A stretch of DNA of 64,000 bases from JAIBJN01 sp963784175 (GTDB lineage: Bacteria > Actinomycetota > Thermoleophilia > Gaiellales > Gaiellaceae): positions 434,001-498,000 of the forward strand of contig CAWAQJ010000018.1 of the NCBI GenBank assembly GCA_963784175.1. Reading direction: 5' to 3'. Of the stretch, positions 14,332 through 22,674 are shown in pieces (position 1 is the first letter of the stretch; each line of letters opens with the position of its first letter). The position numbers were made by a program, and so were the translations under genes. Below the pieces are notes generated by a model that ran no database searches, was not told the origin of the DNA, and worked only from the letters and a program-made list of their open reading frames with translations.

Positions 14332-16554
14332 CTACCGGCCGGCGGGCGCCGGGGACGGCACGTTCTGCGGCGAGCGCTCGGTCTCGTGCGAGACCTCGGG
14401 CAGCCACTCGAGCCAGCGCGGCAGGTACCAGTTCCAGTCGCCCAGGAGCTTCATGGCCGACGGGAGGAGAACCGCCCTGACGATCGTCGCGTCGATCAGG
14501 ATCGCGGCCGCCAGGCCAACTCCGGCCTGCTTCATGTCGATCGTCGAGAGCGTGGCGAAGATCGAGAACACCGCCACCATCACGATCGCCGCCGCGGTGA
14601 CGACACCGGCGGTCGACTTGATCCCGTGGGTCACGGCCGCCTCGGTGTCGAGCCCGCGATCGTATGCCTCGCGGATCCGGCTGAGGATGAACACGTGGTA
14701 GTCCATCGAGAGGCCGAAGAGGATCACGAACATGAACAGCGGGAGCCAGGCGGTGATCGCGCCGGTCGACTCGAACCCGAGGAGCGACTCGCCCCAGCCC
14801 CACTGGAAGATGATGACGAGGAGCCCGTAGGCCGCCGCCACTGACAGCAGGTTGAGCACGACCGCCTTCGCCGCGATCACGAGCGAGCGGAAGGCGACCA
14901 GCAGAAGCACGAAGGCCAGGAGCAGGACGAACGCGAACACGTACGGCGCCCTGTCCTTCGTGAGCTGGCTGAAGTCGTAGGACGAGGCGGCCTCGCCGGC
15001 CACCGCGACCTCGGCTCCATCGACGCTGCCGATCGTGGCCGGGATGACGTCCTCGCGGAGCGTCAGCAGGGCCTCGGTGGAGGCGTCGTCGGTGCCCGTG
15101 CCGGCGAGCGGCACGGAGATGACCGCGACGGTCGCCGCGTCGTTCACCTGTACCTCGATCGGGTCCTCCATCTGGCCCGTGGCGATGGCCTGACGTCGGA
15201 AGTCGGCGAACGCGGCCTCGAACTCGGGCGAGGCGACGTCGTCGGCCTCCACGGCGACCACTGCGGGCAGCGGGCCGCCCGGGAAGGACGCCTGGATTCG
15301 GTCGTAGGTCTTCATGATCGGGATCTCGCGCGGCATGCTCGAGATGCCCGGGAAGGCCGTGTGCATCCCGAACGCCGGGAGCGCGAGGATCACCAGCACG
15401 CCGGCCGAGGCGACGGCGGAAACGAGCGGCCGCCGCAGCACGCGGTCGAGGATGGCGCCCCAGAAGCGGGAGTCGCCGTCCTTGCGGCTCAGGCGATGCA
15501 GGAAGGGGATCTTGCCCTTCTCGACGCGGTCGCCCAGCCAGGAGAGCAGTGCCGGGAGCACCGTCAGCGAGCCGGCCACCGCGATGGCAACGACGATGAT
15601 CGTGCCGACCGCGATCGAGGTCCAGATCGCCGTCCCGCCGAAGAAGAGCCCCGCGAGCGCGATGATGACCGTCAGACCGGAGATGAGGACCGCCCGGCCG
15701 GACGTGGCGGCGGCAGCCTCGAGTGCGGCCGCCGGGCCTCGGCCGGCCGCCCGCTCTTCACGCTCGCGCTTGAGGTAGAAGAGCGAGTAGTCGACGCCGA
15801 CCGCGAGGCCGATGAGCAGGATGATCGACGCGGACGCCTCGTCCATGGGGACGAGCTGGCTCGGGACCGCCAGCAGACCGAGAGTCGCCATCACGGCCGA
15901 GAGGCCGAGGAGCAAGGGGATGCCGGCCGCGACGGCGGCGCCGAAGACGATCAGCAGGATGCCGAGCGTGAGCGGCACGGCCGTGAACTCGGCCCGCTGG
16001 AAGTCGGACGCGATCGTGTCGTCGACCGACTTCTCTCCGCTCGCGGAGCCGAAGCCGTCGACGGTGAAGCCGGGGTTGGCGGCCTCGATGTCGTCCACGC
16101 TCGTGAGGATCGGCTCGATCCGGTCGACCGCGGCCACGCCGGTGTCGTCCAGCTCGTACTGCACGAGCACGGCCTGGCCGTCAGGGGAGACGAGCTTCGG
16201 GTCGTCCAGCGGTGAGCGCACGCGGGAGACGCCAGCTGCGGCGTTGAGCTCCGCGACGACGTCGTCGACGACCGCCTTGAACTCTGGGCTCGAGGCGGGT
16301 AGCGACTCGTGCTCGATGAACACGGACTCGTCGACCGTCTCGTCGAAGCCGCCGTTGTCGACGATCTGCAGCGCACGGCGGGAATCGCCCGCCTCGGCAT
16401 CGGCGGGGTCGAGGGTCTTCGTGCCGACGACGCTACCGAGCGCGACGGCCACGACGACGAACGCGAGCCACCCGAAGATCGCGGTCTTGCGGTGGGCTGC
16501 GCTCCAGCGGCCCATGCGGGCTGCGAGATTCTGAGACTTGGCGAGGGGGGTCAT
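14332..16554 (-). CDS. MmpL family RND transporter
   Basis: 740 residues with the two-fold MmpL layout: one membrane span near residue 25 (TAIFGWLAFVVVAVALGSVV), a large extracellular domain to about 170, a bundle of five spans, a second soluble domain (about 390-540) and a last bundle of five. Proton-relay-type motifs are seen as GLAVGVDYSLFYLKREREER in the first bundle and ILFGLSMDYHVFILSRIREA in the second. MmpL proteins export lipids or lipophilic compounds; the cargo is unknown. A 23-bp inverted repeat about 180 bp upstream may bind a TetR-type regulator. Confidence 0.92.
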   Translation of the reverse strand: MTPLAKSQNLAARMGRWSAAHRKTAIFGWLAFVVVAVALGSVVGTKTLDPADAEAGDSRRALQIVDNGGFDETVDESVFIEHESLPASSPEFKAVVDDVVAELNAAAGVSRVRSPLDDPKLVSPDGQAVLVQYELDDTGVAAVDRIEPILTSVDDIEAANPGFTVDGFGSASGEKSVDDTIASDFQRAEFTAVPLTLGILLIVFGAAVAAGIPLLLGLSAVMATLGLLAVPSQLVPMDEASASIILLIGLAVGVDYSLFYLKREREERAAGRGPAAALEAAAATSGRAVLISGLTVIIALAGLFFGGTAIWTSIAVGTIIVVAIAVAGSLTVLPALLSWLGDRVEKGKIPFLHRLSRKDGDSRFWGAILDRVLRRPLVSAVASAGVLVILALPAFGMHTAFPGISSMPREIPIMKTYDRIQASFPGGPLPAVVAVEADDVASPEFEAAFADFRRQAIATGQMEDPIEVQVNDAATVAVISVPLAGTGTDDASTEALLTLREDVIPATIGSVDGAEVAVAGEAASSYDFSQLTKDRAPYVFAFVLLLAFVLLLVAFRSLVIAAKAVVLNLLSVAAAYGLLVIIFQWGWGESLLGFESTGAITAWLPLFMFVILFGLSMDYHVFILSRIREAYDRGLDTEAAVTHGIKSTAGVVTAAAIVMVAVFSIFATLSTIDMKQAGVGLAAAILIDATIVRAVLLPSAMKLLGDWNWYLPRWLEWLPEVSHETERSPQNVPSPAPAGR

Positions 16555-16732
16555 GGCATCACGTCCTTGGGTCTTGGGTGCGTGACCGCAGGCTCGCAGC
16601 GACGGCTTCAGACCGGAATGAGGCCACCCCGCGTCTTCGGGTGGTGCTAGCCCGAGTCGTGGATGTTCGGTTGCCGGCCGGTCTGCTCGCGGGGACGTCT
16701 GCGACCAAGCCGGGCGCCGCGGTCGACCGCAG

Positions 16733-16755
16733 CGCGTACCGAACCTAGGTACGCG
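16733..16755. promoter_or_regulatory. perfect 8-bp inverted repeat with 7-nt spacer, TetR-type operator candidate
   Basis: CGCGTACC (16733-16740) and GGTACGCG (16748-16755) flank GAACCTA. Size and symmetry fit TetR-family operators. It lies in the 279-bp spacer between the MFS gene stop and the mmpL start, in position to control mmpL. No TetR gene is in the window. It could instead be a terminator stem for the MFS gene. The rest of the spacer 16555-16833 shows nothing else I can name. Confidence 0.4.
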
Positions 16756-16833
16756 TAAGGGCGAGCGCGACGATCCGGCGCCGTGTCGCAGGCGCCATCC
16801 GCGAGTGGGCCGGTTGGTGACCGAGCATCCGAC

Positions 16834-18114
16834 CTAGGCGGCCAGCGCGAGGTCGTCCATCGCTGCGACGACCGGCTCTGCGGGCTCGACCTGCGGCTCG
16901 TCGCCGGTCTTGAGGGCGTTGAAGAACGGCAGCGAGAGGAGGATCGGAGCGCCGATGGCGATCCACATGGCGCCGTAGCCGTTCGTGGCCGGGAAGACCG
17001 GGGCGAGCACGTCGATGGAGACGCCGACGACGATCGGGCCGAGCACGGCGCCGAGCGCGCGGGAGAAGCTGAACAGGCCGGTGAGCGCGCCCTCGGCCCC
17101 GGCGGGCGTCATCCCGACGAGGATCCCGTACGGCAGCGTCATGACGACCGCGCCGGCGAGGGCGATCAGCGGCAGGCCGATCAGGAACGAGCCGAACGAC
17201 GAGAGCCCGGCGCCGACCAGCAGTCCGCCGCCGTAGACCCAGATGGAGACGCGCATGAGCCGGTGGACGCCGATCGCGTCGGCGAGCCGGCCGGCCCCGA
17301 AGGCGGCGAGCACGTAGGCGCCGGCGACGACGCCCATCACGGCGGACGCGGTCCCGACCGACTCGCCGAGGCCCTTGACGACGAAGAGCACGATGAAGGT
17401 CTTGAGGCCCATGAACGAGAGCTCCCAGAGCGCGTTCGCGGCCACGAAGGCGCGCACGTCCGGGCGCTCGCGCACGAGCCTGAAGACGCCGGGCCCGGGG
17501 AGTCTCGGAACGTCGGGGGTCGGCGAGACCGGCACGAGCGTCTTGCCCCGCACCTCGCGCACGAGCACGACCGTGGCGAGCACGGCGGCAGCGGCGGCGA
17601 GCAGGAACGGGAGCGGCGTCCACACGGACAGCAGGAGCCCGCCCGCGACGAGCGCGACGCCGAGGCCGAGCCCGCGCATGACGCCCTGCCAGCCCTGCGC
17701 GCGGCCCTGGTGGGTCGCGGGCACCAGCTCGGCGAAGAGCGCCTGGTAGGGCGGGTAGTAGACGTGGTAGCCCACGAAGAAGAGCGAGACGAGCGCCACC
17801 GTCGACGCGTAACCGTGCGCGAAGGGGAGGATCGCGAGCGGCACCACGAGCAGCGGCACGCCCACGAGCGCGTAGGGGATGCGGCGGCCGAAGCGGCTCT
17901 GCGTCCGGTCGGAGAGGGAGCCGATCAGGAGCGGCAGGAAGAGCGCGAACGCGCCCTCGGCGCCCACGGCGATTCCGATCGCCCCGGCCGACGAGGTGGC
18001 CTCTCCGAGGAGGAGCGGCGCGTACGTCGTGAGGACGCTGATCCCGAGTGCGAGCGCAAAGGTGGGAAGCGCGAGAGCGCCCAGGAACCGTCCGACCCGG
18101 GGCGCAGGCGACAT
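16834..18114 (-). CDS. MFS transporter
   Basis: 426 residues with about 12 membrane spans. The loop between spans 2 and 3 reads GSLSDRTQSRFGRRIPY, a form of MFS motif A close to that of sugar/cation (GPH) and SLC45-like transporters; VYYPPYQALFAELVP and the mirrored GRLADAIGVHRLMR in the second half support the fold. Substrate cannot be named. The ATG is 4 nt after the stop of a 33-codon membrane peptide gene, so both are probably one transcript. Confidence 0.88.
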   Translation of the reverse strand: MSPAPRVGRFLGALALPTFALALGISVLTTYAPLLLGEATSSAGAIGIAVGAEGAFALFLPLLIGSLSDRTQSRFGRRIPYALVGVPLLVVPLAILPFAHGYASTVALVSLFFVGYHVYYPPYQALFAELVPATHQGRAQGWQGVMRGLGLGVALVAGGLLLSVWTPLPFLLAAAAAVLATVVLVREVRGKTLVPVSPTPDVPRLPGPGVFRLVRERPDVRAFVAANALWELSFMGLKTFIVLFVVKGLGESVGTASAVMGVVAGAYVLAAFGAGRLADAIGVHRLMRVSIWVYGGGLLVGAGLSSFGSFLIGLPLIALAGAVVMTLPYGILVGMTPAGAEGALTGLFSFSRALGAVLGPIVVGVSIDVLAPVFPATNGYGAMWIAIGAPILLSLPFFNALKTGDEPQVEPAEPVVAAMDDLALAA

Positions 18115-18118
18115 CGGC

Positions 18119-18220
18119 CTACACCGCGGTCGCCCAGCGCACGCCGCGGACGGTCCAGCCGCCGACTGCGAGCACCAGGATGGCGAAGATCGCTGCGCCG
18201 ATATAGAGCTTCGTCTTCAT
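18119..18220 (-). CDS. 33-residue single-span membrane peptide
   Basis: A 33-codon frame, MKTKLYIGAAIFAILVLAVG and then GWTVRGVRWATAV, with a positive start and one clear hydrophobic span (residues about 6-21). It starts at an ATG 7-10 nt after a strong GGAGGGAGAG ribosome-binding site and ends 4 nt before the MFS gene. Size, site and linkage suggest a small accessory subunit of that transporter, but this is inference. It is too short for most gene finders. Confidence 0.65.
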   Translation of the reverse strand: MKTKLYIGAAIFAILVLAVGGWTVRGVRWATAV

Positions 18221-18339
18221 GCGGACACTCTCCCTCCCCGCCAACTCGACGGGTATGGGGCCAGCCGTCTTCCCTTGGTGCGGTTTCCCCCACCCTGGGA
18301 CGACCAGTGGCCCGCACGAAACGGAGCCCGGCGGGGCGA

Positions 18340-18984
18340 TTACTGGCGCAGGAAGGTGAGCACCGCGAGCACGCGCCGGTGGTCCTCGTCCGCGCGCGGG
18401 AGCCTGAGCTTCCCGAAGATGCTCGTCACGTGCTTCTCGACCGCGCGCTCGGTGACGACGAGCTCCGACGCGATGCCCGAGTTCGAGCGGCCCTGGGCCA
18501 TGTGCTCGAGCACCTCGCGCTCACGGGGCGTGAGCGTGTCGATGGGGTCGTCGCGGCGGCGGCGGCCGACGAGCTGGGAGACGATCGCCGGGTCGAGCGC
18601 CGAGCCTCCCTCCCCCACGCGTCGTACGGCAGCGGCAAACTCGCTCACGTCGGAGACGCGGTCCTTGAGCAGGTAGCCGACTCCCTCGGCGCTCTCGGCG
18701 AGGAGCTCCATCGCGTACGCCGACTCGACGTACTGCGAGAGCACGAGCACTCCGACATCCGGGAACGCCTCGCGGATCTCCTGCGCCGCCCTCAGGCCCT
18801 CGTCGGTGTGGGTCGGGGGCATGCGGATGTCCACGATCACGACGTTCGGCGAGTAGCTCCGCACCTTCAGCATCAGATCCTCGGCCGAGCCCGTCTGTGC
18901 GACGACCTCGAAGCCCTGGTCCTCGAGGAGGCGGGCAACGCCCTCGCGCAGGAGGACGGAATCCTCGGCGAGGACTACTCGCAC
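18340..18984 (-). CDS. NarL/LuxR family response regulator
   Basis: 214 residues. Receiver domain with the acidic pocket (VLAEDS), phospho-acceptor Asp in VVIVDIRMPP (about residue 53) and Lys in YLLKDRVSD; then the C-terminal LuxR HTH, TLTPREREVLEHMAQGRSNS and VVTERAVEKHVTSIFGKL. Partner of the histidine kinase whose stop overlaps its start by 10 nt. Last gene of a three-gene leftward signalling operon. Target genes are not evident; the adjacent MFS unit is one possibility. Confidence 0.95.
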   Translation of the reverse strand: MRVVLAEDSVLLREGVARLLEDQGFEVVAQTGSAEDLMLKVRSYSPNVVIVDIRMPPTHTDEGLRAAQEIREAFPDVGVLVLSQYVESAYAMELLAESAEGVGYLLKDRVSDVSEFAAAVRRVGEGGSALDPAIVSQLVGRRRRDDPIDTLTPREREVLEHMAQGRSNSGIASELVVTERAVEKHVTSIFGKLRLPRADEDHRRVLAVLTFLRQ

Positions 18985-21461
18985 GGGATCACCGCGCGGA
19001 TGCGAGTCCCTGCGCCGGGCGGGCTCTCGACCTCGAGGCCGCCGTCGAGCGCCTCGACCCTGTCGACGAGCCCGCGCAGGCCGGAGCCCCGCGTCGGATC
19101 GGCTCCGCCGATGCCGTCGTCGGCGATCTCCACGACCGCACGTCCATTCACACGCGCGATGCTAACGGCCACCGAGGACGCCTCGGCGTACTTCGCCACG
19201 TTTGCCAGAGCCTCGGAGACGACGTAGTACGCGGCGGCCTCGACCGGCTCCGGGAGCCGCTCCTCCACGAGCGTCATGTCGATCACGAGCGGAGAGCGTG
19301 CGGCGAGCGCCTCGAGCGCCGGGCCGAGCCCGCGGTCCGACAGCACGGCGGGATGAATGCCGCGCGCGAGCTCGCGGAGCTCCTCGAGCGCCTGCGACAG
19401 CTCCTCGGCGGCCTGGCTGAGGAGCCGGTCGGCGCCCTCGGGGTCGTCGGCGACCCGCGCCTGGGCCAGCCGGAGCGCGAGCGAGAGGGAAACGAGACGC
19501 TGCTGGGCGCCGTCGTGGAGATTGCGCTCCAGGCGGCGCCGCTCGACGTCGCTGGCCTCGAGGAGCCGGGCCCGGGAACGGCGGAGCTCGTCCTCGTACT
19601 CCTTCCGCTCGGTGATGTCCACGCCGCAGATGAGCAGGCGCGGGTGGCCCCTGTCGTCGCGGAGGGGCGTCGTCGTCCACGCGACGGTGCGGCGCTCGCC
19701 GCTCGTCGTGATCCACATGCTCTCGTACTCCCCGCCTCCGCCCTCCTCGGCGACCTCGGCCAGGCGCCGGCGAACGGCCTCCCGCTCCTCGGGCGCGATG
19801 AAGACGTCCCAGAAGGCATTTCCCTTGGTGAGGTCGTCGTCGACGCGGCCGCTCAGCTGCTTCAGGGAGTGGTTGAACCGCACGATGTAGCCCCCGGGCG
19901 TGACGAGGCACAGAAGGCTCGGAGTCGAGTCGACGACCGTGCCGGCGAAGTCGCGCTCGTGCTCGAGCTCGCGGTGGCGCTGCTGGAGCTCGAGGTGCAG
20001 GCGCTCGAGCTCGGCCTGGGCCGTGTTGCGCTCCGTGAACTCGCGCACGATCAGCACGGCCTCCTCGCCGGCCTTGACGATGCGCGCCTCGAAGTCGCGG
20101 AGCCTGCCGTCGAGCTCGAGACGGTACTCGCCCGTGACGATCTCGCCGGTGTCGATCGCGCGCCTGATGCCCTCGACGAGCGGGTCGGCGACGTCTTTCG
20201 GGAGGATGTCGTACGCCGAGGACCCGATCAGCTGGTCGGGCGGCACGGCGAGATCCTCGGCCGGCCCCTTGAACTCGAGGTAGACGCCGTCCCGGGTCAT
20301 GCGGAACATCAGGTCGGGCAAGGCGTCGAGGAGCGCGCGGTTGCGGGCCTGGGCCTTGGCAAGCGCCGCATGACGCCGCTCGCTCTCGAGCGCGAGAGCG
20401 GCAGTCGCGGCCGCGGACTCGACGAGGAGCGGGTCCTCCTCGAGCGAGCGATGGTGGATGAGCGCGGCCACGGTGCGGCCCTCGCGCTCGACCATGGTCA
20501 CGAGCTCCTCCCCGTTGGGCTCGGGCAGCTCGATCGGGTTCCCCTCGAGGTCGGCGAACGACCGCGTCTCGGGGATCCAGTAGGCCAGCCGGAGGGTCGG
20601 GTCGCCGAGGGCGCGGGCCAGCGCCTCGCGTAGCTCGCCGGGGGCGTGCGGCTTGCCGAGGTCGAGCACGAGCTGGCCGACGCCGGCACGCGCGAGCCTG
20701 CCGCTCAGCAGACCCAGGATGAACGCGAACGGGACGGAGGCGAAGCTGAAGATGACGACCCAGAAGGCGACGACGCCCGCGTCCTCCGAGATCGAACTGA
20801 CGACCAGGGTGAGCCCGAGCAACGCGAGGGTGACGCCGGCCGTGAGGTACACGGGCGCGAGGATGCGCCGGATCGGACGCGACGCCGCGTGCCAGCGGCG
20901 CCAGAAGACGAAAAGCGATGCCGCCAGCGCCGGCAACCCGACGACGATGAGCACGACGTTGATCGCCGCCACCGCCCCCGGGGAGTCGACCAGCAAGAAG
21001 GCGTTCGCCGGGCACTCCGGGCAGTCGTCGGCAACGTCGTCGAAAAAAGCAGTCAGCAGGGAGCCGACCGTCAGGATCAGATACGCCGTCGTGACGATCC
21101 AGTAGACAAGCGTCGTCTCCAGGTATCCGCGCGGGAAGGCGAGCAGCGCGTGGATGAAGACGGCGATGAAGATGCCGCCGAACACGTAGCCGAGCGTGAA
21201 CGGGATCGAGTCGTTGGCGGCTCCCAGCGCGCCGAGGAAGACGGTCATTCCGACCGCAGTCATGAGCTGCCCGAAGGGATTGTCCGGGCGGCGCATCCAC
21301 GCGACGATGCCCGCACCGATGAACGACCAGGCCATGAGGAGATACGCCGTTGCCCTGAAGATCGGGTCTTCCTCGTGGTTGCTCGTGAGCACGAGCGCCA
21401 GCGCGCCCGCGGTCAGGAGGAGCCCGAGGCCGACGACGCCGGCCACCGTCAGTCGTCGCAT
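18975..21461 (-). CDS. NarL-type sensor histidine kinase with membrane and PAS domains
   Basis: 828 residues. About eight membrane spans occupy residues 1-270, followed by a GAF-like stretch, two PAS domains (about 375-490, RNRALLDALPDLMFRMTRDG, and 505-625, FAGTVVDSTPSLLCLVTPGG) and the HisKA_3 region ERRRLERNLHDGAQQRLVSL with the phospho-acceptor His. The ATPase domain ends with DDGIGGADPTRGSGLRGLVD. Kinases of this type dimerise and pass phosphate to NarL-family regulators, here the overlapping downstream gene. The signal is unknown; two closely spaced cysteines (DDCPECPAN) in an outer loop could sense redox or metal (inference). Confidence 0.93.
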   Translation of the reverse strand: MRRLTVAGVVGLGLLLTAGALALVLTSNHEEDPIFRATAYLLMAWSFIGAGIVAWMRRPDNPFGQLMTAVGMTVFLGALGAANDSIPFTLGYVFGGIFIAVFIHALLAFPRGYLETTLVYWIVTTAYLILTVGSLLTAFFDDVADDCPECPANAFLLVDSPGAVAAINVVLIVVGLPALAASLFVFWRRWHAASRPIRRILAPVYLTAGVTLALLGLTLVVSSISEDAGVVAFWVVIFSFASVPFAFILGLLSGRLARAGVGQLVLDLGKPHAPGELREALARALGDPTLRLAYWIPETRSFADLEGNPIELPEPNGEELVTMVEREGRTVAALIHHRSLEEDPLLVESAAATAALALESERRHAALAKAQARNRALLDALPDLMFRMTRDGVYLEFKGPAEDLAVPPDQLIGSSAYDILPKDVADPLVEGIRRAIDTGEIVTGEYRLELDGRLRDFEARIVKAGEEAVLIVREFTERNTAQAELERLHLELQQRHRELEHERDFAGTVVDSTPSLLCLVTPGGYIVRFNHSLKQLSGRVDDDLTKGNAFWDVFIAPEEREAVRRRLAEVAEEGGGGEYESMWITTSGERRTVAWTTTPLRDDRGHPRLLICGVDITERKEYEDELRRSRARLLEASDVERRRLERNLHDGAQQRLVSLSLALRLAQARVADDPEGADRLLSQAAEELSQALEELRELARGIHPAVLSDRGLGPALEALAARSPLVIDMTLVEERLPEPVEAAAYYVVSEALANVAKYAEASSVAVSIARVNGRAVVEIADDGIGGADPTRGSGLRGLVDRVEALDGGLEVESPPGAGTRIRAVIPCE

Positions 21462-21465
21462 GTGA

Positions 21466-21822
21466 CTATCGAAGCACAGCGCGAAGCGCAGCGCCGGTCA
21501 GCTCGGCCTTGGGCACGAAAGCTGAGGCGCCGCACTGGCCCACGAGCGGGCCGAAGTCGGCCGCGTCGCGGCTCGACGTGAGGACGACGATGGGGCCGCC
21601 CCCGTTGAGCTTGCAGAGCTCGGTGGCGATGCTGAAGCCGTCGGTGTCCGGGAGCTGAACGTCCAGAAGCACCAGATCGGGCTTCAGCTCGATGATCGCC
21701 TCGAACGCCGACCGGCCGTCCTCGGCCTCGCCGACGACCTCGAATCCCTCGGCGACGAGGAGCGCCTTCGCTGTTGCGCGGAAGCTGGGGTGGTCGTCGA
21801 CGATGATGACTCGATTTGCCAT
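21466..21822 (-). CDS. receiver-only response regulator
   Basis: 118 residues from ATG (MANRVIIVDDHPSF); an in-frame TTG 21 nt upstream is less likely. It is a lone receiver domain: DD pocket at 9-10, phospho-acceptor in PDLVLLDVQLPDTDG, Thr in VVLTSSRD and Lys in AFVPKAEL. There is no output domain. It lies 4 nt before the kinase gene, so it probably acts as a phosphate sink or connector in the same system. Confidence 0.9.
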   Translation of the reverse strand: MANRVIIVDDHPSFRATAKALLVAEGFEVVGEAEDGRSAFEAIIELKPDLVLLDVQLPDTDGFSIATELCKLNGGGPIVVLTSSRDAADFGPLVGQCGASAFVPKAELTGAALRAVLR

Positions 21823-21955
21823 TGCGTGCTCAAATGGTGACAAATCGGTGCATCCCCGGGAATACGGCTAACCACACCATGCGAGGGGTGGCCGGCATCC
21901 CAAGCTGAGCTCCCGGAGAAGGCCGGCATCGTCCCGTTCGACCTGAGGTTTGACG

Positions 21956-22186
21956 CTAGTTGTGGCGGCGGCGACGCGCCCGGCGTGGGTTCGGCTCCGG
22001 CACGAACGCAACGCGCGCGACGGCACCCTCCGACCGTTCGAACTCGACCGCCCTCCCGGAGCAGCGCCCGACCGGCTTCTCGCCCGGCAGGAACGCCGAA
22101 CCAGGGACGTCAACCCGCTCGCCGAGGGCCATCCGCAGCACACCGACGTCCTTCGCCGCGTTGAACCACACCATGGTTCCGGGCAC
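21956..22186 (-). CDS. divergent cold-shock-domain protein with basic tail
   Basis: 76 residues from a GTG (PGTMVWFNAAKDVGVL); a TTG 24 nt upstream is an alternative start. The register matches CspA: VWFNAAK for VKWFN..K, then RVDVPGSAFLPGE where CspA has VFVHFS, and GRAVEFERSEGAVARVAFV. But the RNP1 and RNP2 aromatic residues that stack on RNA are gone (KDVGVL for KGFGFI), and an Arg-rich tail (PNPRRARRRRHN) has been added. It lies about 100 bp downstream of a normal csp on the same strand, so it may have arisen by duplication. Confidence 0.65.
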   Translation of the reverse strand: MPGTMVWFNAAKDVGVLRMALGERVDVPGSAFLPGEKPVGRCSGRAVEFERSEGAVARVAFVPEPNPRRARRRRHN

Positions 22187-22292
22187 GCGGGTCGGCGCCC
22201 AACTACTCAATTCGGCACATCATTTGTCGCTCCATCCCTAACGGGTGGAGAGCGGCGGCCCGCAGGTCGCGGGCCTGCCACTCATTCACGGA

Positions 22293-22499
22293 CTACGCGA
22301 CGGGAGCCACGTTGGTCGCTTCGGGGCCCTTCGAGCCTTCCTGCTCGTCGAACGAGACCCTTGCGCCCTCGGCCAGGGACTTGAAGCCCTCACCGGCGAT
22401 GCTGCTGTGGTGTACGAACAGGTCCTTCGAGCCCTCATCAGGAGTGATGAAGCCGTAACCCTTGCTGTCGTTGAACCACTTGACGGTTCCGTTTGCCAT
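22293..22499 (-). CDS. cold shock protein, CspA family
   Basis: 68 residues, full length: NGTVKWFNDSKGYGFITPDE with RNP1 (KGYGFI), DLFVHHSSI with RNP2, and VSFDEQEGSKGPEATNV. It binds single-stranded RNA and DNA as a chaperone. A good GGAGGT ribosome-binding site precedes the ATG. The 175-bp space to the divergent CYTH-CHAD gene (22500-22674) leaves room for a long 5' leader, as usual for csp genes, but no fold could be confirmed by eye. Confidence 0.97.
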   Translation of the reverse strand: MANGTVKWFNDSKGYGFITPDEGSKDLFVHHSSIAGEGFKSLAEGARVSFDEQEGSKGPEATNVAPVA

Positions 22500-22674
22500 A
22501 AAAACACCTCCCTCACTACGTCACGAACGGGTGGGAAGGCGCCGAAAACGCAAACCGAACTCGCTCTGATCTATGACAACCGTAGCAGCCCATCCGTGCG
22601 CCCGTCAGGGCCGGCCAGATGTCGACCCGAAGACATTCGTCTAACCACACGCTTCTCGGCGCTACGATCCGACG

